DNA from: Candidatus Sulfotelmatobacter sp.
Lineage (GTDB): Bacteria; Acidobacteriota; Terriglobia; Terriglobales; Acidobacteriaceae
Assembly: GCA_030038255.1 (NCBI GenBank)
Contig: JASHPH010000298.1
Span: 1-47,397 of the forward strand
Direction of reading: 5' to 3'
DNA: 47,397 bases
The first letter of the stretch is position 1. Each line of letters starts with the position of its first letter. This document shows, one piece after another, positions 26,766 through 35,299 of the stretch. The translations under genes were made by a program, and so were the position numbers. A model generated the notes under the pieces. That model saw nothing but the letters and a program-made list of their open reading frames with translations. It ran no database searches and had not been told where the DNA came from.

Positions 26766-27273
26766 ATGCTTGACGACGCTGCACAACTGGCTGGTAATTC
26801 AGTACGCGCCGTAGGAAATTCTGCCGACCGGCGCAAAAGGAGCGCTTTGTTAGCAATCGGCGTGGGCGCCATACTCGGTGGAACCGTGGATCTGATCGGT
26901 GCTTGCCTCGGTGAGGGATGGGACATACCGCTCTATGTAGCTGCCGGACTACTGGGACGGCAAGCTATCCATGGAGGCGTGGGCACCTACATTGTTGGCG
27001 TCCTCTGTCATTTCGTGATTGTCTTCTCGGCGGCGACCATCTATTACTTTACGGCCACTCGCCGACTGACCTTCCTGAAGGAGGCACCCATTGGTGTGCG
27101 GCTTGTTCTACGGCATGGCGATCGAACTGTTCATGCGGCTCATCGTCTTGCCGCTCTCCGGACTTCATGCAGGCGGACCCTACACACGCGAGGACATTAT
27201 TCGTGGGCTAATCGGGCACATGGCCTTCATCGGCTTGCCGATTGCATTCAGCGTTTGGCGCTTCGCACCGTAG
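26766..27273 (+). pseudogene. Small polytopic membrane protein with a frameshift near 27085
   Basis: The ATG at 26766 has GGAGG 10 bases upstream. The first frame encodes MLDDAAQLAG, a helix (LLAIGVGAILGGTVDLIGAC), a second part (LLGRQAIHGGVGTYIVGVLCHFVIVFSAATIYYF) and RRLTFLKE, and then turns Arg/His-rich. The +1 frame takes over with VCGLFYGMAIELFMRLIVLPLSG and RGLIGHMAFIGLPIAFSVWRFAP, ending at 27273. Together they form a typical four-helix integral membrane protein of about 170 residues, a common uncharacterised acidobacterial family. One extra G in GGAGGCACCC would explain the break. It is a real frameshift or a sequencing error. The gene is divergent from the CadC-like regulator. Confidence 0.75.
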
Positions 27274-27326
27274 ATCCAGCCAGTTTGTGGCGGACCTGAC
27301 CAGTCGGGAATTCATCGTCCTTCGCA

Positions 27327-27332
27327 TATAAT
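27327..27332 (+). promoter_or_regulatory. -10 box of the rnpB promoter
   Basis: A perfect TATAAT ends 8 bases before the first base of the RNase P P1 helix, which fits a start near 27340. The -35 position (about 27304-27309) is not a good match to consensus. Confidence 0.6.
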
Positions 27333-27340
27333 GACCATGT

Positions 27341-27821
27341 AGGCAGCCGGACCGGACGGCCGCTCCGCTCATTTGGGCGGGGAGGAAAGTCCGAACTCCG
27401 CAGAGCAGTGTGCCGGATAACGTCCGGGACAGCCGGTTCAAGCCGGCTGGACGGAAAGTGCCACAGAGAACATACCGCCCCGCCCATTCTGGGCAGAGCC
27501 AGCCGACGGAATAGCGCTCTTTCGAGAATGGGCGGGGTAAGGGTGAAAAGGTGCGGTAAGAGCGCACCGCCGGGCCAGCAATGGCGCGGGCAGGGCAAAC
27601 CCCACACGGAGCAAGACCAAATAGGGAGGAACCCCGCCCATTCGGTGGGTCCCGTTGCAGTAGAGACACGGACTTACGGAATGGGCGGGGACGTGCCGGC
27701 TCGGTGCGTCGAACCTCCGGGTAGGTCGCTAGAGCCGCGCAGCAATGCGCGGCCCAGAGGAATGGCCGTCCCGTGGGAGCAATCTCGCGGACAGAATTCG
27801 GCTTACAGGTCCGGCTGCCAA
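27341..27821 (+). ncRNA. rnpB: RNase P RNA, bacterial type A
   Basis: This is the catalytic RNA of RNase P, which trims the 5' leader of tRNA precursors. The P1 helix is visible as GGCAGCCGGACC (27342-27353) pairing with GGTCCGGCTGCC (27808-27819). The conserved core GAGGAAAGTCC is at 27382-27392, and the conserved 3' core ACAGAATTCGGCTTACA starts at 27791. Its length, about 480 bases, is larger than the usual 350-420. The extra length sits in helices using the word CCGCCCATTC and its complement (27478-27540 and 27635-27690). No protein gene overlaps it credibly. A TATAAT precedes it. Confidence 0.95.
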
Positions 27822-27985
27822 CAAATTGACACAAACCGGAGAGTTGAGACGCGAGAGGTCCCTCGCATACATCCCTCGGGATTTCGCGTGCGGGGCTTAG
27901 CCTTTAGCTTGCCCTGAGCGACTGAGCGTAGCGAAGGTGTCGAATGGGCGCCGCCAAACGGCTCAACTTACAGGTCCGGCTGCCA
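27802..27985. repeat. 19-bp direct repeat of the rnpB 3' end
   Basis: CTTACAGGTCCGGCTGCCA occurs at 27802-27820, the 3' end of rnpB, and again identically at 27967-27985. The starts are 165 bases apart. A third, shorter echo (TTCCGGCTGC) begins near 27999. The spacer has words common to acidobacterial intergenic repeats (CCCTCGGGA, GAGCGTAGCGAAGG). It could be a trace of integration at the rnpB end or of a repeat insertion. Confidence 0.75.
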
Positions 27986-28036
27986 CAACTGATTTAAGTT
28001 CCGGCTGCTTTCAAATCAAATCGTCAGGAGCGCTTC

Positions 28037-28210
28037 ATGTCCGCACCCAGCCGCCGGCCGGAGATACGCCGGCGCCGTACCCGCAAAGAGAAAATTGCCC
28101 AACTGAGGAAACGCCTGGCCGCCGCCAAAACCGACGCCGATCGCTCCCGCCTCACCGCCAAGCTGCACAAGCTGTCGGTCGCGTCTCCTGGCCAGCCGCT
28201 GCTGAAATAG
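28037..28210 (+). CDS. 57-residue basic helical protein (DUF6800-like)
   Basis: The ATG at 28037 has AGGAG 6 bases upstream. The product has 57 residues: an Arg-rich start (SRRPEIRRRRTRKEKI) and then a helix (AQLRKRLAAAKTDADRSRL), ending LSVASPGQPLLK. The pattern 'RRPEIRRRR-RKEKI-LR' recalls small basic proteins of the DUF6800 type, often seen in Planctomycetota and Acidobacteriota and of unknown function. An RNA- or ribosome-associated role is possible but unproven. It lies directly after rnpB and its 3' repeat, just upstream of a converging glycosyltransferase gene. A 94-residue frame that overlaps it has no such features. Confidence 0.72.
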   Translation: MSAPSRRPEIRRRRTRKEKIAQLRKRLAAAKTDADRSRLTAKLHKLSVASPGQPLLK

Positions 28211-28231
28211 TGGTCAAGTGAGGTCGCAGTT

Positions 28232-29404
28232 TCAGTCGGCGGCGGGCTGCTGGCCCGTGTGGGTTGGACCGTCGCCCGCTTGCTCCCGGTAGACTTCCAG
28301 AATTCTGCGCACCGAATCGTCCCAGGAGAATTTCGTCACCTGCTGGTAGCCGAGTTCCTTCATGCGGTTGCGCAGCGCCTGGTCGGTCAGCACGCGGTGC
28401 AACGCGCGCATGATCTCGAAGACGTTTTCCGGATTCACCAGCACCGCCGCGTTGCCCACAACCTCGGGCAACGAGGAAACATTCGAAGTCACAACCGGGG
28501 TGCCGTGCGCCATCGCCTCCAGCGGCGGCAGCCCGAAGCCCTCGTACAACGACGGGAAAACGAACACCTTCGCCACGTCGTAAAAAATCCGCAGCACTTC
28601 AATCGGCACAAATCCCAGGAAGCGCACGTCGTTCTGAACGCCGCTGCGCACCACCGTCCGCCGCAGGTCGGGATTGCCCGACAGATCGTCTCCAATAATG
28701 ATGAGCTTCAGATCGGGGAATGCCTGGTCCCGCTCGAGTTCTGTTTTCAGCGCGGAGAACGCCTCGATCATGCGCACAACGTTTTTGTGCGGGCTGACGC
28801 GGCCCGCGTAGAGCAGGAACGGATACGTCACCTGGTAACGCTTGGCGATCAGTTCACGGTCGGCCGCGGTGGCGTGTCCGCGGAGAAAACGCTCATCGAT
28901 GGCGTTGTAGACCACCTCGATGCGGTCGGAGGGAATTTCGAAGATCTTCTCGATCTCTGATTTTGTGAACTGCGATACGGCAAAAATGCGGGCCGCGCCA
29001 CCGAGCACACGCCGGGTTAACTGGAAGTGCAAAGAGCGCCAAAAGCCACTCTGCTCGCGGGCCCGCGACATGTGCTCGAGCATGTCGTGCACTGTCATGA
29101 CATAAGGACAGGGCATTGCCCGCGGCACGGAAAACAGATTCGGGATATGGACCAGATTGCAATTCAGCCGGGTTAGTGCAGTTCGGAATTCGCGATAACC
29201 CTGCAAGGTGCGCTCGGGCGCGCGCAACGGGACAGTGTGAAAGTTGGGCGGCAGGGCGCCGATTTCCTGGACTTTTTCCGGCGCGCCGATCAGAAGGTAC
29301 TTGTTCTCGCGGTCGAGCCGCCCCAGGGTTCGAACCACGTTGCGGATGTACGTGCCGACGCCAAACTCGCTCATCCGCCGGATGTCGATGGCGATCTTCA
29401 CCAA
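28232..29404 (-). CDS. Family 4 glycosyltransferase (GT-B fold)
   Basis: This is a cytosolic retaining glycosyltransferase of 390 residues. The N-terminus has MVKIAIDIRRMSEFGVGTYI, the Gly-rich acceptor-side loop of GT-B enzymes. The middle carries YAGRVSPHKNVVRMIEAF. The C-terminal half has the E-x7-E signature in SLYEGFGLPPLEAMAHGTPV, which binds the nucleotide sugar. Relatives act in O-antigen, exopolysaccharide or glycolipid synthesis. No other polysaccharide gene lies close by, so the substrate stays open. The gene stops 21 bases after the stop of the small basic protein, tail to tail. Confidence 0.88.
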   Translation of the reverse strand: MVKIAIDIRRMSEFGVGTYIRNVVRTLGRLDRENKYLLIGAPEKVQEIGALPPNFHTVPLRAPERTLQGYREFRTALTRLNCNLVHIPNLFSVPRAMPCPYVMTVHDMLEHMSRAREQSGFWRSLHFQLTRRVLGGAARIFAVSQFTKSEIEKIFEIPSDRIEVVYNAIDERFLRGHATAADRELIAKRYQVTYPFLLYAGRVSPHKNVVRMIEAFSALKTELERDQAFPDLKLIIIGDDLSGNPDLRRTVVRSGVQNDVRFLGFVPIEVLRIFYDVAKVFVFPSLYEGFGLPPLEAMAHGTPVVTSNVSSLPEVVGNAAVLVNPENVFEIMRALHRVLTDQALRNRMKELGYQQVTKFSWDDSVRRILEVYREQAGDGPTHTGQQPAAD

Positions 29405-29443
29405 GGCATTGTAAACATAGCCGCGTGCAATGGCGCATGCATT

Positions 29444-30058
29444 CTATCTGGCGGGCTTGGTACTACACCACTCTGGAAGGTCGCCGGATTTTGAAATCTT
29501 CTTTGCAATAGTCCTGGCTTCGCAGAAAAGGTCAACCAGGGGGGCAGGCTGGCTCTGGTCCCGGTAGTGCGCGGGCATGAATCCGAGAAACATCAAGAAG
29601 TGGTGGCCTCTCGCACCATCGATCGAAAGCATGAAATCCCCGACGCTAGGGCCGGCATTCGCAAGAGCTTCGCCGTCGAAGAATCTGAGGTCAAGGCGGT
29701 TCAGGAGCATACGAAGGCGCTCCATTTCAGCAGCGTCGAGTTCTCCAGTGAAAACTTGCTCGTGGGAGTCATCCCACAGCATCCACCAATCAGGCACACA
29801 GCTCTTCAGTTCGTCTTTGGAGCATCTCCTCCAAGCCGAAACGCGATATCGAACTTCGCCGGCATTCGAAACAGTCAGCCGATAGTCCTCGGGCTTAGCA
29901 GAAGGTAGATGCGGCTTTGCCGCTTCCCAAGGAGAAAAGCGGCCGTGCCAGTCAACCGAGAGTATCTCCTTCGGTGCCGGCACTGCCTGACCGAATCCCA
30001 AGCCGAGTAGCGAGAAATAGAGAGTAACTGCCGCGATTGTGCGTGGTGATCCGCCCAC
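29444..30058 (-). CDS. Exported protein of unknown function, coupled to glyA
   Basis: I do not recognise this 204-residue protein. The GTG start at 30058 overlaps the glyA stop by one base (TAGTG), which suggests translational coupling. A longer frame to 30526 is an artefact of the glyA opposite frame. A signal-peptide-like segment (TLYFSLLGLGFGQAV) is followed by a mixed alpha/beta domain: EDYRLTVSNAGEVRYRVSAW, SCVPDWWMLWDDSHEQVF and LNRLDLRFFDGEALA. Three Cys residues in the mature part (CSKDELKSC and FCEAR) could form disulphides. Nothing indicates an enzyme. Confidence 0.65.
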   Translation of the reverse strand: MGGSPRTIAAVTLYFSLLGLGFGQAVPAPKEILSVDWHGRFSPWEAAKPHLPSAKPEDYRLTVSNAGEVRYRVSAWRRCSKDELKSCVPDWWMLWDDSHEQVFTGELDAAEMERLRMLLNRLDLRFFDGEALANAGPSVGDFMLSIDGARGHHFLMFLGFMPAHYRDQSQPAPLVDLFCEARTIAKKISKSGDLPEWCSTKPAR

Positions 30059-31347
30059 TAGATCCGTACTTCCGCCTGCGCCTTGGCCCGGCGCTCTGCA
30101 TACAGTGGAAACGCCTCGCACAAAGCGAGCACCTGCTTGCGGACTTTGGCCAGCAGCGCCGCGTCGGAGCGATTGTGCAACACTTCGGAGATCCACTTTC
30201 CGATCTGGCGCATGTCGGCTTCTTTCATGCCGCGCGTGGTCAAGGCCGGCGTGCCGATGCGGATGCCGCTGGGTTTCAGCGGCGGGTTGGTGTCGAACGG
30301 AATTGCGTTTTTGTTGACCGTGATGCCGGCCTGGTCGAGGGCTTTTTCGGCTTCGCTGCCCAGCATCCCTTTCGAGAAGACGTCCACCAGCATCAAGTGC
30401 GTATCCGTACCGCCGGAAATGACGCGGAAGCCTTCGCCGGCCAGCGTCTGCGCCAGTTCCTTCGCGTTCGCCACGATTTGCCGCGAGTAGTCGCGGAATT
30501 CCGGTTGCATCGCCTCGTAGAAACACACTGCCTTTGCCGCGATGATGTGCACCAACGGCCCGCCCTGCATGCCGGGGAAAACGGTCTTGTCGATCGCCTG
30601 GGCGAATTCGGCCTTGGAAAGAATCATTCCCGATCGCGGCCCGCGCAGCGTCTTGTGCGTGGTGGAGGTGACGATCTGCGCGTGCGGCACCGGCGAGGGA
30701 TGCACACCTCCGGCCACCAGACCGGCGAAGTGCGCCATGTCGACGAGATAGATCGCGCCGACTTTGTCGGCAATCTGGCGCATGCGCGCGAAATCGATGA
30801 TGCGCGGATATGCGCTGCCGCCGCCGATGATCAGCTTTGGGCGCTCTTTCTCGGCAAGTTTCTCCAGTTCATCGTAGTCGATGGTCTCGGTTTCCTTCGT
30901 CACGCCGTATGGAATGATCTTGTAAGTCTTGCCTGAAAAATTCAGGTGGTGGCCATGCGTCAGGTGCCCACCGTGTGCGAGGTTCAGGCCGAGAATCGTG
31001 TCCCCCGGCTGCAGCACCGCGGCGTAGGCCGCCATGTTGGCCTGCGATCCCGCGTGCGGCTGTACATTCGCGTGCTCGGCGCCGAATAACTGCTTGGCGC
31101 GGTCGCGGGCCAGATTTTCTACGACATCGGTAAACTCGCAGCCGCCGTAATAGCGCTTGCCGGGATATCCCTCGGCGTATTTGTTCGTGAATACCGAACC
31201 GGCGGCCTCGAGCACGGCTTCGCTGACAAAATTCTCCGACGCGATCAGTTCCAGGCCTTCGTGCTGGCGGCGGGTTTCATTGTCAATGGCGGCGGCAACT
31301 TGCGGATCGGTTTCAAACAGCGGGCGGGATATTCTAGAGTTGTTCAT
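30058..31347 (-). CDS. glyA: Serine hydroxymethyltransferase
   Basis: This PLP enzyme interconverts serine and glycine while loading tetrahydrofolate with a one-carbon unit; it is cytosolic. The 429 residues match the family length. [20 protein letters not shown] and [16 protein letters not shown] are the conserved N-terminal motifs, and [14 protein letters not shown] carries the PLP lysine. [11 protein letters not shown] and [15 protein letters not shown] are also present. Its ATG overlaps the stop of the upstream acetyltransferase gene (ATGA), so the two are coupled. Confidence 0.97.
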   Translation of the reverse strand: MNNSRISRPLFETDPQVAAAIDNETRRQHEGLELIASENFVSEAVLEAAGSVFTNKYAEGYPGKRYYGGCEFTDVVENLARDRAKQLFGAEHANVQPHAGSQANMAAYAAVLQPGDTILGLNLAHGGHLTHGHHLNFSGKTYKIIPYGVTKETETIDYDELEKLAEKERPKLIIGGGSAYPRIIDFARMRQIADKVGAIYLVDMAHFAGLVAGGVHPSPVPHAQIVTSTTHKTLRGPRSGMILSKAEFAQAIDKTVFPGMQGGPLVHIIAAKAVCFYEAMQPEFRDYSRQIVANAKELAQTLAGEGFRVISGGTDTHLMLVDVFSKGMLGSEAEKALDQAGITVNKNAIPFDTNPPLKPSGIRIGTPALTTRGMKEADMRQIGKWISEVLHNRSDAALLAKVRKQVLALCEAFPLYAERRAKAQAEVRI

Positions 31348-31865
31348 GTCGTTTTCCTGAATTCTGATTCCGGTTCTGACGATGATGATAGCGGCGTCTT
31401 GTATACATCAGCCTGATGAAGTTCCATATACCGCTCGGGCGACTCCAGCGATGTAAATCCAAACTGCGAGTAAAGACCGTGCGCGTCGCGGGTCAGCGGA
31501 ATCCAGCGACGCAGGCCTTGCAGCGTAGGATGCTGCATGATGCATGCCATCAGCCACTTGTCCAACCCGTGATCGCGGTGCGCATCCAAAATGAACACAT
31601 CGCCCAGGTACGCGATGATAGCAAAGTCGCTCACCACACGGGCAAAGCCGACCTGAGCACCGCTTCCATGATAAACGCCAAAGCACAGAGAATGCTCAAT
31701 CGATCGCGCGACCACCTCCCGTGGAATGCCCTTGGCCCAGTAGCAACTGGTCAGGAACTCGTAAATCACGGCCAAATCCAGGCGGTCCGGGTCGGTGCTG
31801 ATCACGTAGTCGCCGCGGCGATCCTCGATAATCTTGACATCGCTCCGGGCGTGACCGTCCTGCAT
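31344..31865 (-). CDS. GNAT-family N-acetyltransferase
   Basis: The 173 residues have the GNAT fold. [22 protein letters not shown] is the N-terminal helix region, [19 protein letters not shown] the central strands, and [20 protein letters not shown] the acetyl-CoA site. The normal Q/RxxGxG/A loop appears as [21 protein letters not shown] closes the domain. The substrate is unknown. The stop overlaps the glyA ATG by four bases, which keeps the two genes in fixed ratio. It is the first gene of this minus-strand set. Confidence 0.85.
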   Translation of the reverse strand: MQDGHARSDVKIIEDRRGDYVISTDPDRLDLAVIYEFLTSCYWAKGIPREVVARSIEHSLCFGVYHGSGAQVGFARVVSDFAIIAYLGDVFILDAHRDHGLDKWLMACIMQHPTLQGLRRWIPLTRDAHGLYSQFGFTSLESPERYMELHQADVYKTPLSSSSEPESEFRKTT

Positions 31866-31919
31866 CTGCCTATTTTACGCCGCGAAAATTCGACAGCGGG
31901 AGATTCCGTCAAAACGCGC

Positions 31920-32711
31920 TCACCACAAATGATAGTGGCCATCGCGGCGCGCCATTTCCACACGAACGCCGAATAGAGACGCCAACCGCTCGACCTCGAG
32001 TATCTCTTCCTTCGGTCCGTCTGCAACGACGCGGCCGCGGTCCATCAACACGACGCGCTGAATCTCCGGGACGATGTCCGCCAGTTCGTGTGTGACCAGG
32101 ATGATCGCCGTGCCCGAGGTGGCAAGAGCGCTCATCGTCTGACGCAGGCTCTGCTGGGCTGCGAGGTCGAGCGAATTGCAGGGTTCGTCAAACAGCAATG
32201 CTCGCGGCTTGTGCACCAGGGCACGCGCAATCAGGACGCGCCGGGCTTCACCCGACGACATTTCGCACACAGCACGATCCGCCAGGTGCGAGATCTTCAG
32301 CTCGGCGAGCGCAGCATCGGCTCGCTCGCTCTGTTGCGGGTCGACCATATGATTGGGATAAATAGCCGTGCTGCTGAAGAAGCCGGAGAGCACGACATCT
32401 CGTCCACTGGCATCCCCGGTACAGGAGAGCATCAGATCATTCGAAACGATGCCCAGCCGCGTGCGCAGGTCGAAGACGTCCCAGCGCTCTTCGCCGAGAA
32501 TCGCGAGCGATGACTCCGGCCGTGCGATCGGATAACACTCCCGCGTGATGGTCTTGATGAGCGTGGACTTCCCGCAGCCGTTTGGGCCCAGAATAGCGAC
32601 GTGTTCGTTGGCGCCGATGCGCAAGGTGAAGTCGTCGAGCGCGACTTTCTGCCCCCGCATGACGCGCAGGTTGCGAAAATCGAGCAGCGGCGGTGTGGCA
32701 TCCGGTTTCAT
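31920..32711 (-). CDS. Stand-alone ABC ATPase (YlmA/ModF-like)
   Basis: The ATG at 32711 (MKPDATPP) was chosen because the frame upstream covers a repetitive intergenic stretch. The 263 residues contain Walker A GPNGCGKST, the signature region MSSGEARRVLIARAL (usually LSGGQ), Walker B RALLFDEPCNSLDLAAQQ and the switch His in VTHELADIV. The degenerate signature and the C-terminus SLFGVRVEMARRDGHYHLW fit the YlmA/ModF-like group, whose role is unclear (some are soluble, some linked to metal uptake). No permease is adjacent. It is divergent from the lpt gene cluster. Confidence 0.82.
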   Translation of the reverse strand: MKPDATPPLLDFRNLRVMRGQKVALDDFTLRIGANEHVAILGPNGCGKSTLIKTITRECYPIARPESSLAILGEERWDVFDLRTRLGIVSNDLMLSCTGDASGRDVVLSGFFSSTAIYPNHMVDPQQSERADAALAELKISHLADRAVCEMSSGEARRVLIARALVHKPRALLFDEPCNSLDLAAQQSLRQTMSALATSGTAIILVTHELADIVPEIQRVVLMDRGRVVADGPKEEILEVERLASLFGVRVEMARRDGHYHLW

Positions 32712-32797
32712 TGCATCCAAAGTGTAGTCGAGACCCCCACGCCAGAAAACTGAGTACCGCGTACCGGGTACTGACAACTGTTTTACACTGAACTCGG

Positions 32798-35287
32798 ATG
32801 CCGCTTCCCATCTACCGTCTGCGACGCCTGCTGGCAGCCACTGCCATCGTCTTAACGTTGGTGGTGTCGGCGATGTATTTCTACGCCCGGATGCGGACGC
32901 GCAACGTGCTCAAGGAAGTCCCCAACAAGATCGGCTACGACATCAAACAGACGGCCAGCGGATTCCAGTTCTCGAAATCCGACGGCCAGCGCACCCTGTT
33001 TACCGTACAGGCCACACACGTCAAGGAATTCAAGGTGAACGGGCGCGCCGAGCTGCACGGGGTGAGCATCTTGCTGTACGGCCGCGACTCCTCCCGCTAC
33101 GACCAGATTTATGGCGACGACTTCGTCTATGACCCGCAAACCGGTGACGTGACGGCCACTGGCGAGGTGCAAATTGATCTGATGGCGAATCCTTCGGGCC
33201 TGACGAGTCCCGATCAGTCCATGCCAAAAGTGATGAAGAATCCCATCCACCTGAAAACGCGCGATCTGGTGTTCAACAAGGATAGCGGGAACGCCTCCAC
33301 CGACGCGCGCGTTGATTTCCGTACCGCCCAGGCGTCGGGATGGGCCGTGGGGGTGAAGTACGCCGGCAAATCCAATACGCTTATCCTTTCCTCGAACATT
33401 CATGTGCAAATGGCCGGGGCCAGCAAAGCCGTTCTTCAGGCGGAGCATGGGATCGTTACCAACGAACCGCACCAGGTTGTACTGGACCACGCGCGGCTCG
33501 ATCGCGAAGGGGTAACGGCGTTCGCCGATCGCGTTGTGTTTGACCTGGGTGCGGAAAATCAGGTGCAGCATACGCTGGCGACGGGCAACGTGAATGCTGA
33601 GACGCATGCCGCGGCGGCGGCGAAACCAGACATGCCTGTATCGGAAGCGCGTGGGCGCGCCGATCGGGCAGAATTCCTATTGACGGAGGCCGGAAACCTT
33701 GTGCGCAGCGCGATTCTGACCGGCAATGTTCACGCCGAGCAGGACGGACCACAACCGATCCAGGGCGACGCGGGGCGGGCGGTCCTGGAATTTTCGGCTG
33801 AGACCTCCGGTGGCAGCCCCGCGAAGCAGGCCGCCGCGCACAACCGTCCAAACCTTCTCGAAAGAGTGCACGCCCTGGACGGCGCCCGCCTGGAGCAGAG
33901 GGGCACGAGAACTGCGGGCAGCGATTCGGCCCAGAACGTTACACTGACGGCGCCTGTCATCGATTTCACGCTGGCGCAAGGACGCCTTCTGCAGCGCGCT
34001 GTAACCTCGGGTGCGGCCCAGATCACGATTACTCCCGCTTCGCCGACTGCAGCCGCGCCGAGCGCTGCCACGGCGGCAAGCCTCGAGGCCGCAGGGCAGC
34101 AGACCGTGATTACCGCCGGTCAGTTTGAGGCCAAGTTCGCCGCTGCCGAATCCGCGAACGGGTCAACGCAGAGCCGCATTACTGCCATCCACGGCGCTCC
34201 CGACGCGCGTATCGTGAATTCGAATCCCGGCCAGCCCGACCGCGTAAGCACCAGTGAATCGGTGGACGCGGCCTTCCTCAATGAAGGCGGCATTGAGTCT
34301 GTGACGCAAAGCGGACACGTCGCCTATACCGACAATCTCTCCCCCGACAAGCGAACGCAAGCCTGGGCTGACAACGCACGCTACACTCCCGCCGATCAGA
34401 TGCTGGTGTTGACCGGTAATCCGCGCATAGCCACCGGCGGCACAGCCACCACCGCGAAGACAATGTGCATCAACCGGGCCACCGGCGACCTGCTTGCTGA
34501 AAACAACGTCAAGACCACCTATAGCGAACTCAAAGAGCAGCCGGGAGGCGCCTTGCTCGCCTCTTCGTCACCCATCCACGTCACTTCACGCACGATGACG
34601 GCCCACCGCGACCTGGGTGTGGCGCTCTACGTGGGGAACGCCCGGTTGTGGCAGGATGCCAACATCATTCAAGCCCCGTCGATCCAGTTCGACCGCAACC
34701 AGCGGTCCGTGCTGGCCCAGGGCACCGAGGCGCAACCGGTGCAGACTATTCTGGTGCAGAGCGAGAAGCCGGCTGCAGAGAAAGTTCAGCCTCCGGGAAA
34801 GTCCGAGAAAAAACCAGCGAACACACAGCGAGCCGATCAGAGTCCCCTCGGCCAGTCGAGCCCAATCGCGATCACGTCCGCGAAGCTGACTTACACCGAC
34901 TCAGAGCGGAAGGCCCACTATGAAGGTGGCGTAACGGCCAAAGGTGTGGATTTCACCGCGACGGCCAAGCTGGCCGACGCCTACCTCCTGCCCAGGAGCC
35001 AGACCGCAACGAATCAGCAGCCTGCCGGTCCGGGTCAGCTCGACCACATGGTGGCGCAACAGAATGTGGTCATCCAACAACCCGGTCGCCAAGCCACTGG
35101 CCAACAGCTCATCTATACGGCGGCCGACGACAAATTCGTCCTGACCGGCGGGCCGCCTAGCATTTTTGATGCCGAACAGGGCAAGATTACCGGCGTTTCG
35201 TTGACTTTCTTTAGACGCGATGATAGGGTGCTCGTAGAAGGCGAAGCTACTACTCCTGTGGTAACCACGACGCGAGTGGCCCATTAA
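32798..35287 (+). CDS. Giant LptC-LptA-type LPS transport protein
   Basis: The 829 residues are far longer than LptC or LptA (each about 190). An N-terminal membrane helix (about 8-31, RLLAATAIVLTLVVSAMYFY) leads into an LptC-like domain (about 35-280, TLFTVQATHVKEFKVNGRAELHGV and DFVYDPQTGDVTATGEVQ). OstA/LptA-type repeats follow to the end: TSESVDAAFLNEGGIESVTQ, ADNARYTPADQMLVLTGN, ATGQQLIYTAADDKFVLTGG and EQGKITGVSLTFFRRDDRVL. LptC anchors LptB2FG and LptA forms the periplasmic bridge for LPS, so one chain could supply anchor and bridge. The lptB gene starts 12 bases after its stop, supporting this reading. Confidence 0.88.
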   Translation: MPLPIYRLRRLLAATAIVLTLVVSAMYFYARMRTRNVLKEVPNKIGYDIKQTASGFQFSKSDGQRTLFTVQATHVKEFKVNGRAELHGVSILLYGRDSSRYDQIYGDDFVYDPQTGDVTATGEVQIDLMANPSGLTSPDQSMPKVMKNPIHLKTRDLVFNKDSGNASTDARVDFRTAQASGWAVGVKYAGKSNTLILSSNIHVQMAGASKAVLQAEHGIVTNEPHQVVLDHARLDREGVTAFADRVVFDLGAENQVQHTLATGNVNAETHAAAAAKPDMPVSEARGRADRAEFLLTEAGNLVRSAILTGNVHAEQDGPQPIQGDAGRAVLEFSAETSGGSPAKQAAAHNRPNLLERVHALDGARLEQRGTRTAGSDSAQNVTLTAPVIDFTLAQGRLLQRAVTSGAAQITITPASPTAAAPSAATAASLEAAGQQTVITAGQFEAKFAAAESANGSTQSRITAIHGAPDARIVNSNPGQPDRVSTSESVDAAFLNEGGIESVTQSGHVAYTDNLSPDKRTQAWADNARYTPADQMLVLTGNPRIATGGTATTAKTMCINRATGDLLAENNVKTTYSELKEQPGGALLASSSPIHVTSRTMTAHRDLGVALYVGNARLWQDANIIQAPSIQFDRNQRSVLAQGTEAQPVQTILVQSEKPAAEKVQPPGKSEKKPANTQRADQSPLGQSSPIAITSAKLTYTDSERKAHYEGGVTAKGVDFTATAKLADAYLLPRSQTATNQQPAGPGQLDHMVAQQNVVIQQPGRQATGQQLIYTAADDKFVLTGGPPSIFDAEQGKITGVSLTFFRRDDRVLVEGEATTPVVTTTRVAH

Positions 35288-35299
35288 TTGCGGACCTGA

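Noticed and set aside
27208-27834. Minus-strand frame of 208 residues and others over rnpB
   Set aside because: The stretch is RNase P RNA, with P1 pairing and conserved core sequence; the frames are chance.
27937-28221. Plus-strand frame of 94 residues
   Set aside because: It overlaps the 57-residue gene in another frame and lacks a ribosome site.
30059-30526. N-terminal extension of the exported protein to 360 residues
   Set aside because: It runs opposite-frame through glyA and its sequence is Arg-rich; a GTG coupled to the glyA stop is a better start.
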